Below are positions 42,226-51,308 of a stretch of 64,000 nt of DNA, one piece after another. Below the pieces are notes generated by a model. The model made no database searches. It was not told the origin of the DNA and was given only the letters and a program-made list of their open reading frames with translations. Positions within the stretch are counted from its first letter, which is position 1, and each line of letters begins with the position of its first letter. Both the position numbers and the translations under genes were made by a program. Origin of the DNA: Terriglobia bacterium (GTDB taxonomy: Bacteria; Acidobacteriota; Terriglobia; Terriglobales; Acidobacteriaceae); contig JAIQEY010000021.1 in the NCBI GenBank assembly GCA_020073565.1, positions 1 through 64,000 of the forward strand, read 5' to 3'.

Positions 42226-42918
42226 ATGACCGATCCTTCCTCACGCAAATTGATTATTGCCATTGACGGCCCGGCAGGCGCGGGCAAGAGCACGATCGCC
42301 TCCCGCCTCGCTCGCAAGCTCGGCTACGTAAACCTGGAGAGCGGCGCTATGTACCGGGCGCTGGCCCTGAAGGCCATCGAGTGGGACGCCTCGTTCGAGG
42401 ACGAGGCAGCCCTGCTGAAAATGGCGCAGGAGTCGCGCATCACGATGGAGCCGGCGATGGGCGGCAATCGGGTGTTGCTGGACAAGCGCGACATTTCTGC
42501 GCGGATTCGCGAACGCGATGTGACGGAGGCGGCGTCGAAGGTGTCCGTGCATCCGAAAGTGCGCGAGTGGATGGTGGCTCGGCAGCGCGAGATGGGCCTC
42601 GGGGGCGGCGTAGTGATGGAAGGACGCGATATCGGGACCAAGGTTTTTCCGGATGCCGATCTCAAGATTTTCCTGGATGCCGACCCGGTGATTCGTGAAC
42701 AGCGACGCATGGACCAGCAGAGAGTGAAGGGCGCTCCAGCGCAGGCGATGGCCGCGGAACTTCGCGAGCGCGACCGGAGGGACCGGACCAGGGCGGCTTC
42801 TCCGCTGGAGCCTGCGCCCGACGCCGTGTTGCTGGACTCGACGCACTTAAGTGAGGACGAAGTACTGGAGCGGATCGAGGCACTGGTGAATGGGAAAATT
42901 GCGGCCCGTCCCGCGTAG
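42226..42918 (+). CDS. cmk: Cytidylate kinase
   Basis: The 230-residue enzyme of normal length has the P-loop GPAGAGKST (residues 15-23), LGYVNLESGAMYRALAL for nucleotide binding, the conserved VVMEGRDIGTKVFPDADLKIFLDA and a lid region with RDRRDRTRAASPL. It phosphorylates CMP and dCMP with ATP in the cytosol. The usual neighbour rpsA is not present downstream; a beta-lactamase-fold gene follows instead. Confidence 0.95.
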   Translation: MTDPSSRKLIIAIDGPAGAGKSTIASRLARKLGYVNLESGAMYRALALKAIEWDASFEDEAALLKMAQESRITMEPAMGGNRVLLDKRDISARIRERDVTEAASKVSVHPKVREWMVARQREMGLGGGVVMEGRDIGTKVFPDADLKIFLDADPVIREQRRMDQQRVKGAPAQAMAAELRERDRRDRTRAASPLEPAPDAVLLDSTHLSEDEVLERIEALVNGKIAARPA

Positions 42919-43007
42919 CTGGTTTCACTTCGTACTCGTTTCTTGTTTTCGGCCGCCTGTTCCCCCTTTTGCCGCAGTTAAAGAAGCAGCGCAACATGGA
43001 GGCTACG

Positions 43008-44285
43008 ATGAATCGAAGAATTGGCATGGCACCTTTTGTTCTTTCTCTGTTTCTGGCCATTGTCGCTGCGGCACAGGAACTGCCATCGGTTAAACCCGAA
43101 TCGGTAGGACTTTCATCGGAACGACTGGAGCGAATTGGCTCCGTAGTGCAACGCCACATTGCAGACAAGCGAATTGCCGGGGCCGTGACCCTGGTGGCGC
43201 GCCGCGGACACGTGGCCTGGTTCAAGGCGCAGGGCATGGCGGATCGCGAGGCGGGCAAGTCGATGGCCCCCGATTCGATGTTCCGGATCTGCTCGATGAC
43301 GAAACCCATTACCAGCCTGGCCGTGATGATGCTGTACGAAGAAGGCTACTTCCTGCTGGACGACCCGATCTCGAAATACCTGCCCGAGTTCAAGAATCCC
43401 AAGGTGCTGGTGAAACCAGCGTCGGGCGAGGCGTACACAATTCCGGCTGCACGCGAGATCACCATTCGCGACCTGCTGCGGCATACATCGGGCATCACCT
43501 ACCACTGGAATTCGGATCTCGGGCCCATGTACAAAAACGCAAATGTCGCGCATGGACTGCTTCCCTACGATGGCACGATCGAAGACAGCGTGAAGCGACT
43601 GGCGGCTTTGCCGCTTCTGTTCAGCCCGGGCGACAAGTGGGAATACAGCCTGAGCGTGGATGTGCTGGGACGGTTCGTAGAGGTCGTCTCCGGCAAGCCG
43701 CTGGATGAATTCTTCCGTACGCGCATCTTCGAGCCTCTGGGCATGAAGGACACGTATTTCTTTCCCCCGGAGAACAAGTTGAATCGGCTGGCTACCGCCT
43801 ACACCTACTATGCCGACAAAGGCCTGAGTCGGTTTCCGGATACTCCTATCACCGAGGGGTCGTTTACCTACTCGGCGGACTATCCGGAACATGGTCCCAA
43901 GAAATTGTTCTCAGGCGGTGCCGGATTGGTCTCGACAGCCATGGACTACTTGCGTTTCTGCCAGATGATGCTGGACGGCGGGAAAGTTGGAGCCACGCGA
44001 CTGGTCAGCCGCAAATCCGTAGAACTGATGACCGGCGACCAGTTGGGGATGATCAAATCGGATTTTGGCTTCGGGCTTGGGTTCGGCATTTCCGGGGTGA
44101 AAGCGCCACTCTCGGAACTGGGGTCTGCAGGGGAATACAACTGGGGTGGCTTCTTCTATACTGCGTTCACGATCGACCCGAAAGAACAGATGATTGTGAT
44201 CTTCATGGCGCAGTTGCATCCGACAGGTGATCTGACACTGGATCGCGAGGTGCATGCGCTGGCGTACCAGGCGATCAATGACTGA
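43008..44285 (+). CDS. Exported serine hydrolase, beta-lactamase family (1)
   Basis: The 425-residue product has a signal peptide (MNRRIGMAPFVLSLFLAIVAAAQ) and the class C beta-lactamase/DD-peptidase fold: the S-x-x-K motif in FRICSMTKPITS (about residue 92), a Tyr motif in KWEYSLSVDVLGRFVE, and a C-terminal EYNWGGFFYTAFTIDP replacing the KTG strand. Family members are esterases, D-aminopeptidases or penicillin-binding enzymes; true beta-lactamase activity is not implied. The start at 43008 is set by GGAGG upstream. Confidence 0.88.
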   Translation: MNRRIGMAPFVLSLFLAIVAAAQELPSVKPESVGLSSERLERIGSVVQRHIADKRIAGAVTLVARRGHVAWFKAQGMADREAGKSMAPDSMFRICSMTKPITSLAVMMLYEEGYFLLDDPISKYLPEFKNPKVLVKPASGEAYTIPAAREITIRDLLRHTSGITYHWNSDLGPMYKNANVAHGLLPYDGTIEDSVKRLAALPLLFSPGDKWEYSLSVDVLGRFVEVVSGKPLDEFFRTRIFEPLGMKDTYFFPPENKLNRLATAYTYYADKGLSRFPDTPITEGSFTYSADYPEHGPKKLFSGGAGLVSTAMDYLRFCQMMLDGGKVGATRLVSRKSVELMTGDQLGMIKSDFGFGLGFGISGVKAPLSELGSAGEYNWGGFFYTAFTIDPKEQMIVIFMAQLHPTGDLTLDREVHALAYQAIND

Positions 44286-44385
44286 GCCCTTGCGCACTGT
44301 TAGTTGTTCGATTTGACGTTGGTTCTGCTGCCCGGGGTCTGGTAACGCCGTCATTCGTCTCCGTCTAACCGGGCGAGGTATCGTC

Positions 44386-45501
44386 ATGTCCCCTGCCCGT
44401 TTGATTCTTCTTGTCTGGTTGCTGCTCTCTTCCGTCGTTCCTCAACAAACTGCGCACGCACAGACTCCGAATGCGGGTTGGCCCAAGGCTTCCCTTGGCG
44501 ACGCCGGGCTTTCGGAGACGAAGCTGCGCGCGCTGGACGCTGCCATCCGCTCTGGTGAGTTCAAAAAGATTGGCAGTGTGCTGATTGCGCGCCACGGCGA
44601 GCTGGCCTATGAAGGCTACTTCGAGGGCGATGCCGGGACCCTGCGCGATACGCGGTCGGCCACCAAATCGATCACGGATGTCCTCGTAGGGATTGCCATC
44701 GAGGAGCACAAACTGAGTGGGGTCGATGCCAAGATCCTCTCACTGCTACCCGAGCGTGCCCGCAAGATTCAGAATCCCGATCCCCGCAAGGCAGAAGTTA
44801 CGGTCGAGGATTTCCTGACCATGAGCTCTCCGCTCGAGTGCGACGACTGGAACGATGCATCGCGCGGCAACGAGGAGCGGATGTACGTGGTCGAGGATTG
44901 GGCGCAGTTCATTCTCGATCTGCCGATTCGCGGGCGGATGCATTTGGGTGAGAAAGTGGAGCCTTCGCGCTACGGACGCTACTTCAGCTATTGCACGGGC
45001 GGAGTATTCACCCTGAGCGAAGTGCTGGAGAAGGCAACCGGCCAGCGCACCGACCGCTATGCGCGCGAGAAATTGTTTGCACCCCTCGGGATCACCAACC
45101 TGGAGTGGGTGTATTCGCCCATGAACGTTCCGCAGACGGGGGGCGGGTTGCGGCTGACGAGCAGTGATCTGCTGAAGATCGCACAGCTGTACCTGGACGG
45201 CGGCCGCTGGCACGGGACGCGAATTGTGAGCGAAGGCTGGGTTCGGAACTCGACCACGCCCCATGCACAGATCGACGAGGCAACCGACTATGGATATTTG
45301 TGGTGGTTGAAGTCGTTCAAACGTGGCGAGAAGAGTTATCCGGCATTTTACATGTCGGGAAATGGCGGAAATAAGGTGGTGGTGATCCCGGCGCTTGACA
45401 TGGTGGTCGTGATCACCAGCACAAACTACAACACGCGCGGCATGCACGAGCAGACGGACAAGATTCTGACAGACTATGTGCTGGCAGCGGTGGAGAAGTA
45501 A
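44386..45501 (+). CDS. Exported serine hydrolase, beta-lactamase family (2)
   Basis: The 371-residue product has a signal peptide (about 1-25, ending AHAQ). The S-x-x-K motif is SATKSITD (about 91-98), the Tyr motif RYFSYCTGGVFTLSE, and a late FYMSGNGGNKVVVIPALDMVV. It is a different subfamily from the preceding gene (more like 6-aminohexanoate-dimer hydrolase/esterase EstB types). It lies 100 bp downstream of it on the same strand. The pair may be an old duplication, though sequences have diverged strongly. Confidence 0.87.
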   Translation: MSPARLILLVWLLLSSVVPQQTAHAQTPNAGWPKASLGDAGLSETKLRALDAAIRSGEFKKIGSVLIARHGELAYEGYFEGDAGTLRDTRSATKSITDVLVGIAIEEHKLSGVDAKILSLLPERARKIQNPDPRKAEVTVEDFLTMSSPLECDDWNDASRGNEERMYVVEDWAQFILDLPIRGRMHLGEKVEPSRYGRYFSYCTGGVFTLSEVLEKATGQRTDRYAREKLFAPLGITNLEWVYSPMNVPQTGGGLRLTSSDLLKIAQLYLDGGRWHGTRIVSEGWVRNSTTPHAQIDEATDYGYLWWLKSFKRGEKSYPAFYMSGNGGNKVVVIPALDMVVVITSTNYNTRGMHEQTDKILTDYVLAAVEK

Positions 45502-45766
45502 GGTTAGAGATTCCAATTTTGATCTGTGCATCGAGGAAAGCGCCAGCCGCCTTCAAAGGCAAAGTCGACAACTCTGAGCTCTCAGAGGGATATGTAAGTC
45601 GGACCCCCCAAAAATCCTGTTCACCAACCCAAGTCATGGTCATCCGTGAAATGTTTACAAAATGTTTACACCGCCGAATTCTTAGCTTGCGGGATACTTA
45701 AAGAGTGGAGGTGCGTCGGGCGTTTTGTTGACAACTACCAACTTGGAGCGCAACGGGAGGATCCCG

Positions 45767-46171
45767 ATGAGTTTCGTGATGGAGTTCGACGCAAAGAACA
45801 ACATCCTGCGCGTGACTCCAATAGGCCGAGTTACAGACGCCATTCTGACGGATATCTACGCAACCGTGGCAAGATATGTGGCGTCCCACCCACCGTGTCG
45901 AGGCATTACCGACTTTTCGGAGGTGACGGAGCTTGAAGTTTCCAGCAACGCCATCAGGAGACTGGCACGAATTTCCCCCGCATTCCCGGCCGGATACATG
46001 CGGGTCCTTGTCGCTCCGAAAGGGCACGTTTACGGAATGGCGCGCATGTTTCAGATGCTGGGCGAAGAAACTCGCCCTGATTTGCACATAGTTCACACGA
46101 TGGACGAGGCGCACGGTTTGCTTGGGGTGAAATCACCAGAGTTTAGCCCCGTAAGCTCCAATCAGGAGTGA
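45767..46171 (+). CDS. Hypothetical STAS/SpoIIAA-like cytosolic protein
   Basis: The 134-residue protein starts at the ATG after GGGAGG (6-nt spacing). Pattern: VMEFDAKNNILRVTPIGRVTDAILTDIY, then GITDFSEVTELEVSSNAIRRLA and VLVAPKGHVYGMARMFQMLGE. The alternation suggests a STAS/SpoIIAA-like fold, a fold-level guess. No signal peptide or membrane span is seen. The 265-bp gap upstream holds AT-rich sequence with a repeated AAAATGTTTACA and no gene. Confidence 0.6.
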   Translation: MSFVMEFDAKNNILRVTPIGRVTDAILTDIYATVARYVASHPPCRGITDFSEVTELEVSSNAIRRLARISPAFPAGYMRVLVAPKGHVYGMARMFQMLGEETRPDLHIVHTMDEAHGLLGVKSPEFSPVSSNQE

Positions 46172-46172
46172 T

Positions 46173-46634
46173 CTACCTCGGCGCTGGGCTGGAGTTGCCC
46201 ATATCGACCACGACCTTCCACGAGCCGCCTTTCTGTTTCTTCCAGATTGAGGTGTATTTGCCGTAGTAGGTGACCGGCTTGCCTTCTTTGTCCTTAGACT
46301 TGAACACGTAGTTGCCATAGGTGTAGCCGAGGTCGCCGGAAGCAGCCATGTCGGCTTTGACAGGAGTCCAAGTCAGCGACGTGCCTTCGGACCAAGCCGG
46401 CTGCTTGCGGATGTCGTCTTTGGTGGAGATGCCGCCGCCCTCTTCGAGTTCGACTCCATCGTCGGCGAAGTAGGTGACGAAGGCCGCGCGGCCCTGTTCG
46501 GCAACGGCTTTGGCAAAGTCGGCCTCGAGTTGGACCAGGAGATCGGAGCCTTGGGCGGGTTTTTGTTTGGTGGCGAAGGATGAAGTTGACAGCAAGCTGG
46601 CGAGAAGCAGGAAAACGACTGCCGATATTTTCAT
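46173..46634 (-). CDS. Exported DUF4440/SnoaL-like protein
   Basis: The 153-residue product has a signal peptide (MKISAVVFLLLASLLSTSSFA). NTF2-like domain: LVQLEADFAKAVAEQGRAAFVTYFADDGVELEEGGGIS...LTWTPVKADMAASGDLGYTYGNYVF...YYGKYTSIWKKQKGGSWKVVVDMGN, a layout typical of DUF4440. Ligand unknown. AGGAAC lies upstream of the ATG. Its stop is one base from the end of the convergent preceding gene, so transcripts may overlap. Confidence 0.85.
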   Translation of the reverse strand: MKISAVVFLLLASLLSTSSFATKQKPAQGSDLLVQLEADFAKAVAEQGRAAFVTYFADDGVELEEGGGISTKDDIRKQPAWSEGTSLTWTPVKADMAASGDLGYTYGNYVFKSKDKEGKPVTYYGKYTSIWKKQKGGSWKVVVDMGNSSPAPR

Positions 46635-46778
46635 GAAAGTTCCTGTCGCCGCAGCAGCGGCAAAACTACTGGGACAAAATCCGGCGATTAAATTACCACG
46701 TTTGCAGGCGGCGAACGAAGCGATGGCACTGCCGCGTGTCGGAGTGAGCACTGAGGCTGCTACACTTTCTCTCCAGAT

Positions 46779-47876
46779 ATGAACGTCCCGAAAGCTCTGC
46801 TCACGCTCCTCCTTTTGGCGGGCCAGATTGCCTGGACGCAAACCTCAGCCACGCCCCATTCCGCTGCAACCGACTCAGCCACTCCGCAACCGGCGGCCGC
46901 TCAGACTCAACCCGCCGAAGAGAAGCATCTGCGCAATGTTCGGCAGTTGACGTTTGGCGGCTCGAACGCCGAGGCCTACTTTTCCGAAGACGGGAAGAAG
47001 CTGATCTTCCAGTCGACCCGCGACAATCTGCAGTGCGACCAGATCTTCACCATGAATCTGGACGGGACCGACCAGAAGATGGTCTCGACCGGCAAGGGCC
47101 GCACCACGTGCAGCTACATCTTTCCGCACAAGGACAAGATCCTTTATTCCTCGACGCATCTGACGGATGCAGCCTGCCCCCCGCGTCCCGATTTTTCGAA
47201 GGGGTACGTCTGGGCCGTGTATCCGGGGTTTGATATCTTCACGGCCAAACTGGATGGTTCCGAACTGAAGCAGTTCACGACCACGCCGGGCTACGATGCG
47301 GAAGCGACGATTTCGGAAGACGGCAAGAAGATTGTCTTCACGTCCATACGCTACGGTGACCTCGACATCTACACGATGGATGCGGACGGCAAGCACGTCC
47401 AGCAACTCACCCACGAACTGGGCTACGACGGCGGGCCCTTTTTCTCTCCCGACCGGAAATGGATTGTGTATCGCGCCTACCATCCAAAAACAGACCGGGA
47501 AATAGCGGATTACAAAGAATTGTTAAAGCAAAACTTGATCCGGCCCACGACCCTGGAACTCTGGATCATGAAGGCCGATGGCAGTGGCAAGCGGCAGCTC
47601 ACGAACCTGAATGCCGCCAGCTTTGCGCCTTCGTTTTTCCCCAACGGCAAATGGATCATTTTCTCCACCAACATGGGCTCGACCGGCGGGATGGGGAATT
47701 TCGAACTCTATGCGATCAACATCGACGGCACGGGCCTCGAGCGCATCACCAACAGCGACGGCTTCGACGGCTTCCCGATGTTCAGCCCCGATGGCAAGCA
47801 ACTAGTTTGGATTTCCCATCGGAATGGGAAGGGACAACACGAGACGAATGTGTTCATTGCCGATTGGGTGCCCTGA
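46779..47876 (+). CDS. Exported TolB-like beta-propeller protein (PD40 repeats)
   Basis: The 365-residue product has a signal peptide (about 1-20) and an Ala/Thr/Pro-rich spacer, then five to six PD40/WD40-like blades: AYFSEDGKKLIFQSTRD, ATISEDGKKIVFTSIRYGDLDIYTMDADG, PFFSPDRKWIVYRAY, PSFFPNGKWIIFSTNM and PMFSPDGKQLVWISHRNG. It resembles TolB's C-terminal propeller but lacks the TolB N-terminal domain and a Pal/TolA context. It probably acts as a periplasmic binding scaffold. Confidence 0.87.
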   Translation: MNVPKALLTLLLLAGQIAWTQTSATPHSAATDSATPQPAAAQTQPAEEKHLRNVRQLTFGGSNAEAYFSEDGKKLIFQSTRDNLQCDQIFTMNLDGTDQKMVSTGKGRTTCSYIFPHKDKILYSSTHLTDAACPPRPDFSKGYVWAVYPGFDIFTAKLDGSELKQFTTTPGYDAEATISEDGKKIVFTSIRYGDLDIYTMDADGKHVQQLTHELGYDGGPFFSPDRKWIVYRAYHPKTDREIADYKELLKQNLIRPTTLELWIMKADGSGKRQLTNLNAASFAPSFFPNGKWIIFSTNMGSTGGMGNFELYAINIDGTGLERITNSDGFDGFPMFSPDGKQLVWISHRNGKGQHETNVFIADWVP

Positions 47877-47901
47877 GGAGAAGGGGGCGGCGCTAAAGCC
47901 G

Positions 47902-48663
47902 TCACGGATTCTCGCGCAAGAGTTGGTCTTTAATCCTCGCGGGCAATCGCGAATTGTGCAGCACTTCGCGCAGGAGCGCGGGTTGAAGTCCGCGACTGAA
48001 TTCGAGCGCGCGGGCGAGCGACAGATATTCCGTCCGAAGAAGGGCAAGTCGAACTTCCCTGCGATACGACCACTTCGTGTGCTGTGCGACGGTTTGCACG
48101 AGTACCGCGCTGGCCTGGGGGCGAAGTACAGCCTGAATGACAAAAGCTTCCGTCAGGCGCGCGTTTTCGAGGGCAGTCCGCATGACTCGCGTTTCGCCAT
48201 CCAGCAGGAGCGAGCCCGCGACCCTGCCGGACCCACGTCGTGCGAGGGACAGGCGTTCGCCGATGGTGATGGTCTTCAAGCGACCGATCAGGAGCTCGTC
48301 GGCAGCTACTTTCACGTCCGCCGGAACCCTGGGTGAAAGCGCAACTTTGAGCAAGTCGAAGGTGTAGAACTGGCGAGCCAGCGGCACCGAAACGTGTCGC
48401 GGCGTGTGCGCATGGCAGACCAGAGCCACTTTCACTTTGCGCAGTTTGAGCGCATTGCGGTTCTTAGCTAGTTGCTCGAGAACCTCGGGCGGCAGACCGG
48501 CGCGTTTCAGGAGTGCAAGCGCCAAGTCTTCGGTGAGGGCGGGATCGGCGGCCACGCGCAGCAGATCGTCGCGCGAGGTGGACTGGAGTGGGGATCCGAC
48601 GCAGACCGGCGCGGAAACTTCCAGGGCAATCGAACGCTCCGCGTTTTCCCTCTCAGGACTCAC
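47902..48663 (-). CDS. Helical-repeat (HEAT/leucine-repeat-variant-like) hypothetical protein
   Basis: The 253-residue all-helical protein has short repeats such as DPALTEDLALALLKRAGLPPEVLEQLAKN, LSPRVPADVKVAADELL and LPARIKDQLLREN, reminiscent of leucine-rich-repeat-variant or DUF2336-like arrays. No signal peptide, membrane span or catalytic motif is seen. It begins 20 bp after the sugar kinase stop and is probably cotranscribed with it. Function unknown; protein-protein contact is the likeliest guess. Confidence 0.7.
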   Translation of the reverse strand: MSPERENAERSIALEVSAPVCVGSPLQSTSRDDLLRVAADPALTEDLALALLKRAGLPPEVLEQLAKNRNALKLRKVKVALVCHAHTPRHVSVPLARQFYTFDLLKVALSPRVPADVKVAADELLIGRLKTITIGERLSLARRGSGRVAGSLLLDGETRVMRTALENARLTEAFVIQAVLRPQASAVLVQTVAQHTKWSYRREVRLALLRTEYLSLARALEFSRGLQPALLREVLHNSRLPARIKDQLLRENP

Positions 48664-48683
48664 GCACCTAACCTGCGCTGCTT

Positions 48684-49583
48684 CTAGACTCTTCTTGCCC
48701 GCGCCAGGGCTCCTTCCACCGGAACCACGGGATCAGGACGGACATCCAGGCCGGGGAACGTCCCCTGCAGCGTATTGTAGAAAACCTCGCGCACGACGGC
48801 GGACTGACGAAAGACACTGCCCGTCATGGCCACTGGGACATAAGGAGGCTGCGGCGCCAGGCGGCGAATGACCGCGACCGTCAGATCCGATAAGCAGTGG
48901 GCAGCATCAACGAGCAGCGACCGCGCGACCGAGTCGGACTGCTCGGCGGCCCGGAGGACCACCGGGAATAGGCGCGGGAACTCAGGCGGAGGAAACGAGT
49001 TGGCTTTCTGCACCAACTGGTCGAGCGTGGCGAGACTCCAGGCTTGCAGCACCATGTCCCTGAGAAGGGTAGTTCCCTCGGCATCGTGAGCATGCAAAAT
49101 GGCGGAAACCGCGCGCCGCCCGATCCAATGGCCAGACCCTTCATCGGAGATGGCAAATCCCCATCCGCCGGCGCGGACGGTGTGTCCGGTGGCGTCGCGC
49201 CCATGCACAATGGAACCAGTGCCCGCGATTGCGATCACTCCGGGACCGGAGCCACAAGCGGCTTCGAGCGCGATCACCATGTCGCCCACAACTTCAACGG
49301 TCGCCGGAGTGAGTTCGGCAAGGATGCGGCGAACCATTGCGGCCATCTCGGGCCGAGCGGCGCCCGCGGCCCCAATGCAAATCGCGCGGATCTCCTCGGG
49401 AGAGATTTTCGCGTCGGCGCAGGCTTCGCGAACCGCGGCATGGAGCGCTTCCCTGGCCTGCGCCTCCCCGACGCGGACCACGTTGCTGCCCCCGGAGACA
49501 GAACTCGCAAGCACGGAAGCCTCGTCGCCCAGAGCGCACCGGGTCTTGGTCCCTCCGCCGTCGATTCCCAAATAGAAAGACAT
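48684..49583 (-). CDS. BadF/BadG-family ATPase, probable N-acetylglucosamine kinase
   Basis: The 299-residue ASKHA-fold kinase has the phosphate-1 loop LGIDGGGTKTRCALGD at the N-terminus, GVIAIAGTGSIVHGRD for phosphate-2/adenosine contact, GWGFAISDEGSGHWIGRRA and VAMTGSVFRQS. This matches the eukaryote-type GlcNAc kinases, which phosphorylate N-acetylglucosamine, e.g. from peptidoglycan or chitin recycling. It is divergent from an SSS symporter, which could supply its sugar (inference). Confidence 0.87.
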   Translation of the reverse strand: MSFYLGIDGGGTKTRCALGDEASVLASSVSGGSNVVRVGEAQAREALHAAVREACADAKISPEEIRAICIGAAGAARPEMAAMVRRILAELTPATVEVVGDMVIALEAACGSGPGVIAIAGTGSIVHGRDATGHTVRAGGWGFAISDEGSGHWIGRRAVSAILHAHDAEGTTLLRDMVLQAWSLATLDQLVQKANSFPPPEFPRLFPVVLRAAEQSDSVARSLLVDAAHCLSDLTVAVIRRLAPQPPYVPVAMTGSVFRQSAVVREVFYNTLQGTFPGLDVRPDPVVPVEGALARARRV

Positions 49584-49609
49584 GGCGCAGTTCTACCACA
49601 CCCAAGCAA

Positions 49610-49635
49610 GTGTGGCGCGGACACTCTTGTCCGCG
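49610..49635 (+). repeat. REP-like palindrome between nagK-like gene and symporter
   Basis: GTGTGG, stem CGCGGACA, loop CTCT, stem TGTCCGCG. Compared with the copies at 38544 and 58836, the pair G-C in the stem is replaced by A-T on both sides, a compensatory change. Confidence 0.75.
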
Positions 49636-49692
49636 TACCGCAGCCATTCACGGAGACCTTGCGGGACATGCCTGTACAATGCTGCCACCGTA

Positions 49693-49716
49693 AGAGACGC
49701 GGCGAGCCGCGTCTCT
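49693..49716. repeat. AGAGACGCGGC palindrome
   Basis: A perfect 11-bp stem AGAGACGCGGC/GCCGCGTCTCT with a 2-nt spacer, 35 bp before the symporter start. It could be a cruciform or operator, but it looks like another dispersed repeat type. Confidence 0.65.
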
Positions 49717-49750
49717 ACTCGACGGACCAGATGTCCGGAAGGACTCGCTT

Positions 49751-51196
49751 TTGGGATTGAATCGCGTCGACCTGCTGATTATCGCGGCCTATTTGGCCGG
49801 CATCACGCTGTTTGGTCTGCGCTTTCGCAAGCGGCAGCGAACCATGCGGGATTACTTCCTGGCCGATCGCAACATTCCCTGGTGGGCGATTTCCCTTTCA
49901 ATCGTGGCGGCAGAAACCAGCACTCTCACCATCATCAGTATTCCTGGACTCGCCTACGATTCGAACCTGACCTTCCTCCAAGTCGTCATGGGATATGTCG
50001 TCGGACGAGTCATCATCAGCTTTGTGCTGCTGCCGCATTATTTTCGTGGCGACCTGTACACCGCCTATCAGTTGATCGAGCGCAGATTCGGTCCACGCCT
50101 CCGCACCGTCACGGCAGGGCTGTTCTTGCTGACGCGAGCGGCGGCAGAAGGCGTACGAGTGTATGCCGTGTCGATTGTGGTCTCCATTGCGCTAGGGACA
50201 GGTGAGGTTACGTCGATCGCAATCATCACGCTGCTGACGCTGATCTACACATTTGAAGGCGGACTGGCAGCAGTCATCTGGACCGATGTGGTGCAGACGT
50301 TCATTTATGTCGGCGGGACAGCGGTCGGATTAGTCACGATTCTGCATCTAGTCCCGGGTGGCTGGAACTCGGTGCAAGCCGCAGCCGAGAGCTTCCACAA
50401 ATTCCAGGTCTTCGACATGCCGGTTCTCGCGCACTGGCCGTATCTGGATCTACTGAAGCCTTACACACTATGGGCGGGAATCATTGGCGGTGCAATTTTC
50501 ACGACTGCCAGCCACGGCACCGATCAACTGATCGTGCAGCGATTGCTGGCGGCGAGGAATCAGCGGCAGTCGGTGCTGGCCCTCCTTTCAAGCGGCGCCG
50601 CGATCCTGTTTCAGTTTGCTCTGTTTCTCTTCGTAGGCGTGATGCTGTTCGCCTATTACCGCGTACCTTCCGCTACCTTTGGGCGCGCGGACCGAATTTA
50701 TCCAACGTTCATCGTGAGCCGTATGCCGCATGGAATTTCAGGGCTGCTGATCGCGGCCATCCTGGCAGCGGCGATGTCGAACTTGAGTGCGGCGCTCAAC
50801 TCGCTGTCATCCAGCACAATGATGGACTTCTACTTTCGCTTTCGCCCGGAAGTAAATGAAATTAAGCGACTTCGCCTATCGCGCCTGGCGACCATTGTGT
50901 GGGCCATCGTGCTCCTCGGACTGGCCGTCATCGCCCTGCACCGAGTCGGTCGCGTAGTCGAAGTAGGACTGCAGATCGCATCCGTCGCCTACGGTGCACT
51001 GCTGGGAGTCTTCCTTCTGGGCGTGCTGACCAAGCGGGCGAATCAGAATGGGGCGATCATCGGAATGGTTGCGGGGTTCGTGATTGAACTTTACCTGTGG
51101 CTCGGTTCCGGTGTGCCTTGGACTTGGTGGGTCGCGATCGGGACGTGCGTGACATTCGCGGTCGGGTATGCCGCCAGCTTGCTGCCAGAGTCTTAA
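49751..51196 (+). CDS. Sodium:solute symporter (SSS family)
   Basis: The 481-residue membrane protein has about thirteen hydrophobic helices. SSS features are YFLADRNIPWWAISLSIVAAETSTLTIIS near the N-terminus, EGGLAAVIWTDVVQTFIYVGG and ILAAAMSNLSAALNSLSSSTMMDFY with the conserved sodium-site Ser region. It imports a sugar, amino acid or organic acid with Na+. The start is TTG at 49751 with GGAAGG upstream; TTG at 49757 is an alternative. Its TAA stop is the first part of the long-hairpin element at 51193. Proximity to a sugar kinase suggests a sugar substrate. Confidence 0.9.
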   Translation: MGLNRVDLLIIAAYLAGITLFGLRFRKRQRTMRDYFLADRNIPWWAISLSIVAAETSTLTIISIPGLAYDSNLTFLQVVMGYVVGRVIISFVLLPHYFRGDLYTAYQLIERRFGPRLRTVTAGLFLLTRAAAEGVRVYAVSIVVSIALGTGEVTSIAIITLLTLIYTFEGGLAAVIWTDVVQTFIYVGGTAVGLVTILHLVPGGWNSVQAAAESFHKFQVFDMPVLAHWPYLDLLKPYTLWAGIIGGAIFTTASHGTDQLIVQRLLAARNQRQSVLALLSSGAAILFQFALFLFVGVMLFAYYRVPSATFGRADRIYPTFIVSRMPHGISGLLIAAILAAAMSNLSAALNSLSSSTMMDFYFRFRPEVNEIKRLRLSRLATIVWAIVLLGLAVIALHRVGRVVEVGLQIASVAYGALLGVFLLGVLTKRANQNGAIIGMVAGFVIELYLWLGSGVPWTWWVAIGTCVTFAVGYAASLLPES

Positions 51197-51285
51197 CCGC
51201 AAAGCACGCTAGGGACTCGCAAAGGTCGCAAAAGAACAGTTTCTCTTTGCGTTCTTTGCGAGTCCCTAGCGTCCTTTGCGGTTAA
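51193..51285. repeat. Long-hairpin element A flanking the GxxExxY gene
   Basis: The arms at 51193-51224 and 51254-51285 match at 31 of 32 positions (outer end TTAACCGCAAAG). Inner bases extend the pairing further. Arms are built of units such as CGCAAAGCACGC, TAGGGACTCGC. The outer TAA is the symporter's stop codon. Confidence 0.9.
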
Positions 51286-51308
51286 ACTTTTTCGGGGCGA
51301 GGATGTCT

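Noticed and set aside
42969-43007. Earlier start for the beta-lactamase-family gene at 42969
   Set aside because: GGAGG lies directly before the ATG at 43008, and that start yields a clean signal peptide; the earlier one would bury it.
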